A stretch of 64,000 bases of DNA from Sphingosinicella sp942492965 (GTDB taxonomy: Bacteria; Pseudomonadota; Alphaproteobacteria; Sphingomonadales; Sphingomonadaceae): the NCBI GenBank assembly GCA_942492965.1, contig OW818656.1, forward strand, positions 2,108,001 through 2,172,000, in the 5' to 3' direction. The stretch's first letter is position 1, and each line of letters starts with the position of its first letter. Under the pieces are notes generated by a model. It saw only the letters and a program-made list of their open reading frames with translations. It was not told the DNA's origin and made no database searches. Made by a program: the position numbers and the translations under genes. Below, piece after piece: positions 57,356 through 64,000 of the stretch.

Positions 57356-57814
57356 CTACCCTTCTTGCGGCGTCCCTGCCGCGCGCAGGATCGCCTTCTT
57401 GATGCGCGGGTAGGTGCCGCAGCGACAGAGGTTGGTGATTCCCGTCTTGATGTCGTCTTCGGTGGGCTTCGGCGTGTCTTTCAGGAACGCCGCCGCCGCC
57501 ATGATCATGCCCGGCTGGCAATAGCCGCACTGGGGCACCTGCTCGGCGATCCATGCCTGCTGCACGGGGTGGCTGCCGTCTTTCGACAGGCCCTCGATCG
57601 TGGTGACGAATGTGCCTTCGATGTCGCCGATATTCACCTGGCAGCTGCGCTGTGCCTGTCCGTCGATGTGCACCGTGCAGGCGCCGCAAAGCCCCGCGCC
57701 GCAGCCGAACTTGGTGCCGGTGAGGTTCATTGCGTCGCGCAGTGCCCAGAGCAGCGGCGTTTCGGCCGGCAGGTCAAAAGCGACAGGATTGCCGTTGATG
57801 GTGAAGCGAGTCAT
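57356..57814 (-). CDS. Lone 2Fe-2S subunit, isoquinoline 1-oxidoreductase alpha-like
   Basis: A 152-residue protein of the IorA type. The first cluster has KFGCGAGLCGACTV and the SC of RSC; the second has CGYCQPGM and LCRCGTYPRI. The LCRCGTY ending is typical of IorA rather than CoxS. The large molybdenum subunit (IorB) would normally be next to it, but the flanking genes are a SulP transporter and a divergent crotonase. It overlaps neither. Electron transfer is inferred from family. Confidence 0.9.
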   Translation of the reverse strand: MTRFTINGNPVAFDLPAETPLLWALRDAMNLTGTKFGCGAGLCGACTVHIDGQAQRSCQVNIGDIEGTFVTTIEGLSKDGSHPVQQAWIAEQVPQCGYCQPGMIMAAAAFLKDTPKPTEDDIKTGITNLCRCGTYPRIKKAILRAAGTPQEG

Positions 57815-57847
57815 GACGAGGTGAGATTTAGCCGGGGAGAGAGCCGA

Positions 57848-58666
57848 ATGGAACTGCAAACGCTGTCGCTCGCCGTGGCGGACGGAATCGCGCGCGTTAC
57901 GATGACGCGAGGGCAGGCGTTCAACACCATGACCGAAGCGTTCTGGACCGAGATCGTGGACGTTTTCGAGGCGATCGAGGTCGACCCGTCGGTGCGCGCG
58001 GTGCTGATCGTTTCGACCGGCAAGCACTTCACCGCAGGGCTCGATCTTGAATGGGCGGGCGCGGACCTGCTGGCAGCGGCAGACGGGGAAATCGCCCGGC
58101 AACGGCTCGCGCTGCGGCGCAAGGTGAAGGCGATGCAGAAGAGCTTTACGGTCGTCGACGCGTGCAAGGCGCCGGTGATCGCGGTGGTGCAGGGTGGCTG
58201 CATCGGCGGCGGCGTCGATCTCGTCACGGCGTGCGACATCCGCATCGGCACGGCGGACTGTTTTTTCAGCATTCAGGAAATCAACGTCGGCATCGTTGCC
58301 GATGTTGGCACGCTGCAGCGCATCCCGCATCTGCTGCCGCAGGGGCTGGTGCGCGAACTCGCCTACACGGGGCGGCGCTTCATGGCGGAGGAGGCGGCAC
58401 GCCATGGTTTCCTCAATCGCGTGCTCGCCGCGCACGACGAAGCGATCGCCGCGGGCGAGGCGCTGGCACGCGAGATCGCATCGAAATCGCCCGTTGCCAT
58501 TCAGGGCACCAAGGCGGTGCTGAATCGCGGCCGCGACCAGAGCATCGACGAAGGGCTCGATTATGTGGCGATCTGGAATTCGGCTTTCTTGCCGGGTGCG
58601 GATCTTGGCGAGGCGGTGGGCGCTCAGCTGCAGAAGCGGCCGCCCCGCTTCGAGGATGCGGTTTGA
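57848..58666 (+). CDS. Enoyl-CoA hydratase/isomerase (crotonase) family protein
   Basis: A 272-residue crotonase-fold protein. The oxyanion-hole pair is visible in STGKHFTAGLDL and in VQGGCIGGGVDLVTACDIR; acidic residues follow in CFFSIQEINVGIVADVGTLQRIP. The pattern DIRIGTADCFFSIQEINVGIVADVG resembles dienoyl-CoA isomerases. It would act in fatty-acid breakdown. The first residues (MELQTLSL) are usual for the family. Promoter lies in the 33-bp gap to the divergent IorA-like gene or further upstream. Confidence 0.92.
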   Translation: MELQTLSLAVADGIARVTMTRGQAFNTMTEAFWTEIVDVFEAIEVDPSVRAVLIVSTGKHFTAGLDLEWAGADLLAAADGEIARQRLALRRKVKAMQKSFTVVDACKAPVIAVVQGGCIGGGVDLVTACDIRIGTADCFFSIQEINVGIVADVGTLQRIPHLLPQGLVRELAYTGRRFMAEEAARHGFLNRVLAAHDEAIAAGEALAREIASKSPVAIQGTKAVLNRGRDQSIDEGLDYVAIWNSAFLPGADLGEAVGAQLQKRPPRFEDAV

Positions 58667-58807
58667 ACCACGGCGCGCGCTGGAAAGCGCCGGGTGCGGC
58701 AAGCTATCGCTTGTTCGCGAATCGGCGCGCATCTATAAGGCGCGCCAAATCGATTCCGTCGGTGCGTTCGCGCGCCGACCGTCCGTATGGGAACTAGTGG
58801 GGGTTTG

Positions 58808-59824
58808 ATGCGCGGATTTAACAGCCGTTTCAGGGCATTGGCCGTCGCCGCAGCGCTGACGTTCGGCGCCGTTCAGGCACAGGCACAGGCGCAGGACGCG
58901 GCGGCTCCGGCCGCCGCCACGGTCGAGCAGGCTGCGGAGGCCGCTCCGGTCGCGGAAACGGCGGCACCTGCCGTCAATCTGGCGAACATGGGCACAGCGC
59001 CCGACGCCGCAGTGGGTCAGCCGCAGGGCGGCTGGCACATTCAGCCGCAGGTGACCGAGCTTGGTCAGCGCGGTTCGGATTTCAACACCGCGCTGCTCCT
59101 CATCATGGGCGTGATCACGGCCTTCGTGTTCGCATTGCTGATCTGGTCGATGTTCCGATTCCGCCGCAGCGCGAATCCTGTCCCTTCGAAGACGACGCAC
59201 AACGTGTTCATCGAGGTGGTGTGGACGCTGGTGCCCGTGCTCGTGCTCGTCGGCATCGCCATCCCCTCGTTCAAGCTGCTCGCCGCGCAATATGATCCGC
59301 CGAAGGCCGATCTCACGATCAAGGCGACCGGCCACCAGTGGTACTGGAGCTACGAATATCCCGATCAGGGCAGCTTCGGCTTCGATTCGGTGATGCTCTC
59401 GGATGAGGACGCCGCGAAGGCGAACGAGCCGCGTAACCTCGCGACCGACAACCGCGTCGTCGTCCCCGTCGGCGCCGTCGTGAAGGTGCTGCTGACCGCG
59501 TCTGACGTGATCCACAGCTGGGCGGTTCCGGCCTTCTGGGTGAAAATGGATGCCGTTCCGGGCCGCGTGAACGAAACCTGGTTCAAGGCCGATCGCGAAG
59601 GCCTTTACTACGGCCAGTGCTCGGAGCTTTGCGGCACCAAGCACGGCTTCATGCCGATCGCGGTCGAGGTCGTGTCGAAGGACAAGTTCGACGCATGGGT
59701 CGCCGCGCGCCAGGCTGATGCCGGTGTCGAGGTTGCCGCTGCAGCGCCCACCGCTGCGGCGCCTGCGGTCGACGCCCCCGCTGCACCGGAAGCGGCGCCT
59801 GCCGCTGCCGCCGAAACGCTTTAA
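58808..59824 (+). CDS. ctaC: Cytochrome c oxidase subunit II
   Basis: A 338-residue subunit that takes electrons from cytochrome c through the CuA site. Residues 1-28 are a signal (ending AQAQAQA), two membrane helices follow (about 95-115 and 140-160), then a cupredoxin domain with GHQWYWSYEYPD and CSELCGTKHGFM (CuA ligands). The N terminus after the signal and the tail are unusually Ala/Pro-rich (AAAAPTAAAPAVDAP), probably disordered. ATG at 58808 has GGGGG upstream. ctaD begins 27 bp after the stop. Confidence 0.95.
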   Translation: MRGFNSRFRALAVAAALTFGAVQAQAQAQDAAAPAAATVEQAAEAAPVAETAAPAVNLANMGTAPDAAVGQPQGGWHIQPQVTELGQRGSDFNTALLLIMGVITAFVFALLIWSMFRFRRSANPVPSKTTHNVFIEVVWTLVPVLVLVGIAIPSFKLLAAQYDPPKADLTIKATGHQWYWSYEYPDQGSFGFDSVMLSDEDAAKANEPRNLATDNRVVVPVGAVVKVLLTASDVIHSWAVPAFWVKMDAVPGRVNETWFKADREGLYYGQCSELCGTKHGFMPIAVEVVSKDKFDAWVAARQADAGVEVAAAAPTAAAPAVDAPAAPEAAPAAAAETL

Positions 59825-59851
59825 GATCAAGTTCGGGTAGGAACGACACTC

Positions 59852-61518
59852 ATGGCCGAGACCACCGCCGCCCACTACGACGCCCACGGCGATCACGCCC
59901 ACGCGCATCACGACGATCATCACACGCCGGGCTTCTTCGCTCGCTGGTTCCTGTCCACGAACCACAAGGACATCGGGACGCTGTACCTGATCTTCGCGAT
60001 CGTCGCGGGCATCATCGGCGGCGCGATCTCGGGCATCATGCGCCTCGAGCTTGCAGCGCCGGGCATGCAGTATCTGCCGATGTGGGCGGGCGGCAATATC
60101 GACGCCGCCTATCACGAACCATGTGGAACGCGTTCATCACTGCGCACGGCCTCATCATGGTGTTCTTCATGGTGATGCCGGCGATGATCGGCGGCTTCGG
60201 CAACTGGTTCGTGCCCATCATGATCGGCGCGCCGGACATGGCGTTCCCGCGCATGAACAACATCTCGTTCTGGCTCATCATTCCGGCCTTCCTGCTGCTG
60301 CTCGCCTCGATGTTCGTCGAAGGGCCTGCAGGCTTCAACGGCGCGGGCACGGGCTGGACGGTCTATCCGACGCTCTCGACGACCGGCCATCCCGGTCCGG
60401 CGGTCGACCTTGCGATCTTCTCGCTGCACCTTGCGGGCGCATCGTCGATCCTCGGCGCGATCAACTTCATCACCACCATCTTCAACATGCGCGCGCCGGG
60501 CATGACGCTGCACAAGATGCCGCTGTTCGTGTGGTCGGTGCTCGTCACCGCGTGGCTGCTGCTGCTCTCGCTCCCGGTTCTCGCCGGCGCGATCACCATG
60601 ATGCTGACGGACCGCAATTTCGGCACGACGTTCTTCGATCCGGCGGGCGGCGGTGATCCCGTGCTCTACCAGCACCTGTTCTGGTTCTTCGGTCACCCCG
60701 AGGTTTACATCATGATCCTGCCGGGCTTCGGCATCGTCAGCCAGATCGTGGCGACGTTCAGCCGCAAGCCCGCCTTCGGCTATCTCGGCATGGCCTATGC
60801 GATGGTCGCGATCGGCTTCATCGGCTTCATCGTGTGGGCGCACCACATGTACACGGTCGGCCTCGACGTGAACGTGAAGCTCTACTTCACGGCGGCGACG
60901 ATGATCATCGCGGTGCCCACGGGCATCAAGATCTTCTCGTGGATCGCCACGATGTGGGGCGGCTCGATCAGCTTCGAAACGCCGATGCTGTGGGCGATCG
61001 GCTTCATCATCATGTTCACGCTCGGCGGCGTCACCGGCGTCGTTCTGTCGAACGCCGGCGTCGATACGATCATGCACGACACCTACTACGTGGTCGCGCA
61101 CTTCCACTACGTGCTCTCGCTCGGCGCGGTGTTCGCGCTGTTCGCGGGCTTCTACTACTGGTTCCCGAAGATGTCGGGCCGGATGTACAACGAGTTCCTC
61201 GGCAAGCTGCACTTCTGGGTGTTCTTCATCGGCGTGAACGTGATGTTCTTCCCGATGCACTTCCTCGGCCAGGATGGTATGCCGCGCCGCTACCCGGATT
61301 ATCCGGATGCGTTCGCCTACTGGAACCACATCGCGTCGCTCGGCTACGTCATCATGGCTGTGGGCATGGTGTTCTTCTTCGTGAACGTCATCATCTCGCT
61401 GATCGGCGGCAAGAAGGCTGCCGACAATCCGTGGGGCGAGGGTGCAACGACGCTCGAGTGGACGCTGTCCTCGCCGCCGCCGTTCCACCAGTTCGAAACG
61501 CTGCCGGAAATCAAGTAA
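59852..61518 (+). pseudogene. ctaD: Cytochrome c oxidase subunit I, interrupted by a -1 frameshift
   Basis: The catalytic subunit, with haem a, haem a3 and CuB. Frame one (59852-60118) codes for the His-rich N terminus and helix I (FLSTNHKDIGTLYLIF). Frame two (from 60119) resumes at MWNAFITAHGLIMVFFMVMPAMIGGFGN and runs through FFGHPEVYIMILPGFG, HHMYTVG and AHFHYVLS, all metal and proton-channel motifs intact. Adding one base at GAACC (60116-60120), most simply GAAACC, restores a 555-residue frame with HETMW. Essential-type gene plus otherwise intact frame suggest a sequence error. Confidence 0.9.
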
Positions 61519-61527
61519 GGCACACTG

Positions 61528-62445
61528 GTGGCCAGCGTACCCGCCGTATCTGTCACGCCGGTCAGCGATTTCGCTGACTGGCGCGACTATTTCGCGCTGC
61601 TGAAGCCGCGCGTGATGACGCTTGTCGTCTTCACGGGGCTTTGCGGCCTGCTGGCGGCGCCCGGCCATATCCACCCGGTGATCGGCTTCACGGCGGTGCT
61701 CTGCATCGCCGTCGCGGCCGGCGCCTCGGGGGCGCTCAACATGTGGTACGAGGCTGATCTCGATGCGCGTATGAAGCGCACGGCGAACCGCCCGATCCCG
61801 GCGGGGCGCATCGATCGGCCTTCCGCGTTCGGCTTCGCTGTCAGCCTCGCCATCGGCGCGGTCGCGGTGATGGCGCTCGCCGTGAACATTACGTCGGCGC
61901 TGCTGCTCACCATCTCAATCCTGTTCTACGTGTTCGTCTACACGGTCTGGCTGAAGCGCCGCACGCCGCAGAACATCGTCATCGGCGGCGCCGCCGGCGC
62001 CTTCCCGCCGGTGATCGGCTGGGCGGCGGTCACGGGCGACGTGACCGCGCTCCCCGTCCTCCTCTTCGCGCTCATCTTCCTGTGGACGCCGCCGCATTTC
62101 TGGAGCCTCGCGCTCTTCGTGCGCAGCGACTATGCGAACGCGGGCGTGCCGATGCTGCCCGTCACGCACGGCGCGCGGGTCACGCGCAATCAGATCCTCG
62201 CCTACACGCCGCTCCTCGTCGGCGTCAGCCTCGTGCCATGGGCGATGCACCTCACAGGCGCGATCTATGGCATGACGGCGGCGGCGCTCGGCGCCGTGTT
62301 CATGGCGCTCGCGGTCGCAGTGTTCCGCAATGATGCGATCGATCCCGCCGCGATGCGCCCGGAACGCCGCCTGTTCGCCTTCTCCGTCCTCTATCTCTTC
62401 GTCATGTTCGGCGCACTCGTCGCCGATCGCTGGCTGCTGGCTTGA
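61528..62445 (+). CDS. ctaB: Protoheme IX farnesyltransferase
   Basis: A 305-residue inner-membrane enzyme that adds a farnesyl group to haem b to make haem o for the oxidase. The signature NMWYEADLDARMKRTANRPIP (about residues 72-92, N-x-x-D-x-x-x-D) binds the isoprenoid diphosphate; about nine helices are visible. Start is GTG with AAGG upstream. It lies between ctaD and ctaG, in line with its role in oxidase assembly. Confidence 0.94.
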   Translation: MASVPAVSVTPVSDFADWRDYFALLKPRVMTLVVFTGLCGLLAAPGHIHPVIGFTAVLCIAVAAGASGALNMWYEADLDARMKRTANRPIPAGRIDRPSAFGFAVSLAIGAVAVMALAVNITSALLLTISILFYVFVYTVWLKRRTPQNIVIGGAAGAFPPVIGWAAVTGDVTALPVLLFALIFLWTPPHFWSLALFVRSDYANAGVPMLPVTHGARVTRNQILAYTPLLVGVSLVPWAMHLTGAIYGMTAAALGAVFMALAVAVFRNDAIDPAAMRPERRLFAFSVLYLFVMFGALVADRWLLA

Positions 62446-62447
62446 TC

Positions 62448-62561
62448 GTGGCGGACGACGACCTCCAGAAGAAGCGGAAGAGCCGCAATCTCGTGCTCGG
62501 CGCGGTGCTCATCGGGCTTGCCGTGCTGTTCTACGCCATCACGATCGCGAGGATGGGATGA
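62448..62561 (+). CDS. Small single-helix membrane protein (37 aa)
   Basis: A 37-residue peptide: a basic N terminus (DDDLQKKRKSRN) and one membrane helix (LVLGAVLIGLAVLFYAITI, about 15-33). It begins with GTG 2 bp after the ctaB stop and its stop overlaps the ctaG start (ATGA). Tiny proteins of this kind are common in alphaproteobacterial cta operons (often named CoxF-like or hypothetical), where they may help insert or stabilise oxidase subunits. Identity as such is inferred from position. Confidence 0.75.
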   Translation: MADDDLQKKRKSRNLVLGAVLIGLAVLFYAITIARMG

Positions 62562-63148
62562 GCGGCGAAAACGGCATCCGCCGCACCGGGCTTATCGCGG
62601 GTGGCGTCGCGGTGGCGATGCTCGGCCTCGCCTATGCGAGCGTGCCGCTCTACCGCCTGTTCTGTCAGGTCACCGGCTTCGGCGGCACGACGATGCGTGT
62701 GGATGAGACCGCCGCCCCGAATGCGGTCGACAAGCTCATCAAGGTGCGCTTCGACGCGAACGTCGCGCCCGGTCTCGCGTGGACGTTCAAGCCCGTGCAG
62801 ACGCAGGCCACGATCCGCATCGGCGAGCGCAAGATGGCGTTCTATCAAGCCACCAATCTCACCGACAAGCCGATCACCGGCATGGCGACCTACAACGTCT
62901 CGCCCGACACGGCGGGTGGCTATTTCATGAAGATCCACTGTTTCTGCTTCGACCAGCAGACGCTGCAGCCCGGCGAGACGGTGGACATGCCGGTCAGCTA
63001 CTATATCGATCCGGCGATTCTGGAAGACGCGAGCGCCCGCCGGATCGACGAGATCACGCTCAGCTATACCTTCTTCCCACAGGAAGAAGAGACGAATAAG
63101 ACAGCAGCCAATACGGCCGTAAAGGCGGCCGACGGAACACAGGGGTAA
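62558..63148 (+). CDS. ctaG: Cytochrome c oxidase assembly protein (CuB insertion)
   Basis: A 196-residue Cox11/CtaG copper chaperone, anchored by one helix (about 12-32, GLIAGGVAVAMLGLAYASVPLY) with a periplasmic copper-binding domain. The hallmark YRLFCQVTGFGG and the copper motif HCFCFDQQTLQPGE are present. It inserts CuB into subunit I. The C-terminal tail (NKTAANTAVKAADGTQG) is not conserved in type. ctaE starts 4 bp after the stop. Confidence 0.94.
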   Translation: MSGENGIRRTGLIAGGVAVAMLGLAYASVPLYRLFCQVTGFGGTTMRVDETAAPNAVDKLIKVRFDANVAPGLAWTFKPVQTQATIRIGERKMAFYQATNLTDKPITGMATYNVSPDTAGGYFMKIHCFCFDQQTLQPGETVDMPVSYYIDPAILEDASARRIDEITLSYTFFPQEEETNKTAANTAVKAADGTQG

Positions 63149-63152
63149 GACC

Positions 63153-63980
63153 ATGGCCGGTGCCAAGAACCACGACTTCCACATCCTGCCGCCGAGCCCG
63201 TGGCCGCTCATCGGCGCGTTCTCGGCGCTCACGATGGCAGCCGGCGGTGTGGGCTGGATGCATGAGCAGGCGTGGGGCGGCTGGGTCTTCTTCCTCGGTT
63301 TCGCCTTTGTGCTGTTCACCTTCTACAGCTGGTGGTCGGACGTGATCCGCGAAGCGAACACGGGCGATCACACGCCGGTCGTGCAGCTGCACCACCGCTA
63401 CGGCATGATCCTGTTCATCGCGTCTGAAGTGATGTTCTTCGTTGCGTGGTTCTGGGCCTATTTCGACGCTGCGCTGTACCCGGACACGGGCGAGGCGGTC
63501 GGCGGCGTGTGGCCGCCGCATGGGATCGAAGTGCTCGATCCCTTCGTCTACCCGCTGCTCAACACGCTCATCCTGCTGCTTTCGGGCACGACGGTCACGT
63601 GGGCGCACCATGCGCTCATCCACGGCGACCGCGAGGGGCTGAAGAAGGGCCTTTGGCTCACGGTGATCCTCGGCTTCATCTTCTCGTGTGTGCAGGCCTA
63701 TGAATACAGCCACGCCGCCTTCGGCATGGCCGGCAACATCTACGGCGCCACCTTCTACATGGCGACCGGCTTCCACGGCTTCCACGTCATCGTCGGCACG
63801 ATCTTCCTGATCGTCTGCCTCATCCGCACCTACAAGGGCGACTTCACACCGAAGCAGCATTTCGGCTTCGAAGCGGCCGCCTGGTACTGGCACTTCGTCG
63901 ACGTCGTCTGGCTGTTCCTGTTCGTGGCGATCTACGTCTGGGGCAGCGACTTCGGCGCGGCAGTCGTCGCGGGGCATTGA
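63153..63980 (+). CDS. ctaE: Cytochrome c oxidase subunit III
   Basis: A 275-residue membrane subunit that stabilises the oxidase and its proton uptake. Seven helices; conserved features are FHILPPSPWPLIGAFSAL near the N terminus, YSWWSDVIREANTGDHTPVVQLHHRYGMILFIASE and GFHGFHVIVGTIFL, EAAAWYWHFVDVVWLFLF. AGGGG lies before the ATG. The next gene starts at its stop codon (TGATG). Confidence 0.95.
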   Translation: MAGAKNHDFHILPPSPWPLIGAFSALTMAAGGVGWMHEQAWGGWVFFLGFAFVLFTFYSWWSDVIREANTGDHTPVVQLHHRYGMILFIASEVMFFVAWFWAYFDAALYPDTGEAVGGVWPPHGIEVLDPFVYPLLNTLILLLSGTTVTWAHHALIHGDREGLKKGLWLTVILGFIFSCVQAYEYSHAAFGMAGNIYGATFYMATGFHGFHVIVGTIFLIVCLIRTYKGDFTPKQHFGFEAAAWYWHFVDVVWLFLFVAIYVWGSDFGAAVVAGH

Positions 63981-64000
63981 TGGCGTCCGGCCCGGACGGC
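63980..64000 (+). CDS. Partial start of the next gene in the oxidase operon
   Basis: An ATG overlaps the ctaE stop by one base (TGATG) and opens a frame MASGPDG that runs off the window. In sphingomonads a DUF983 protein gene commonly follows ctaE, but seven residues cannot show this. Confidence 0.4.

Overview
The window is GC-rich alphaproteobacterial chromosome. The 16S/23S sequences, the order rrs-tRNA-Ile-tRNA-Ala-rrl-rrf-tRNA-fMet, a tolQRAB-pal locus and a ctaC-D-B-G-E cytochrome oxidase locus point to Sphingomonadales. I cannot name the genus from sequence alone. Most genes are housekeeping genes in short, tightly overlapping operons (ATGA, GTGA and TGATG junctions).

Layout. 1-4276 looks like one end of an integrated element abutting tRNA-Leu(TAA): tyrosine integrase, a protein with two sigma-region-4-like helix-turn-helix units, a fused nucleotidyltransferase-HEPN protein and an HU-like protein; its far end is not visible. 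4277-20894 holds metabolic and cell-wall genes (MoaB/CinA-like protein, L,D-transpeptidase, map, radC, purB, M20 and M14 peptidases, gpmA, galE, rpmJ, pyk). 20970-27153 holds DUF1244, gapR, a sigma-54-type regulatory region with a predicted small RNA, a coxS-coxM pair without coxL, yebC and ruvCAB with an AT-rich unknown gene between ruvA and ruvB. 27224-31649 is the ybgC-tolQRAB-pal envelope locus. 31657-44025 has an acyltransferase, ispG, M61 peptidase, ppa, hisS-prfA-prmC, a DUF4167 protein, a porin with a Pho-box-like array and a CBS-domain protein. 44241-49866 is the rRNA operon with promoter, boxA motifs and terminator. 49882-58666 has a P-type ATPase, aldehyde dehydrogenase, MgtC-like protein, nitronate monooxygenase, SulP transporter, a lone IorA-like subunit and a crotonase. 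58808-64000 is the aa3-type cytochrome oxidase locus.

How genes work together. Translation and peptide release (rRNA, tRNAs, rpmJ, hisS, prfA with its methylase prmC, map), Holliday-junction processing (ruvCAB), outer-membrane constriction (Tol-Pal) and respiration (subunits I-III plus heme and copper assembly factors) form coherent modules. The most unusual element is 21600-21860: two identical palindromes, a consensus IHF site, a textbook -24/-12 promoter and a compact terminator-ended RNA with no protein gene, the architecture expected of an enhancer-controlled small RNA. Two essential genes (hisS, ctaD) carry single-base frameshifts that more likely reflect sequence errors than inactivation.
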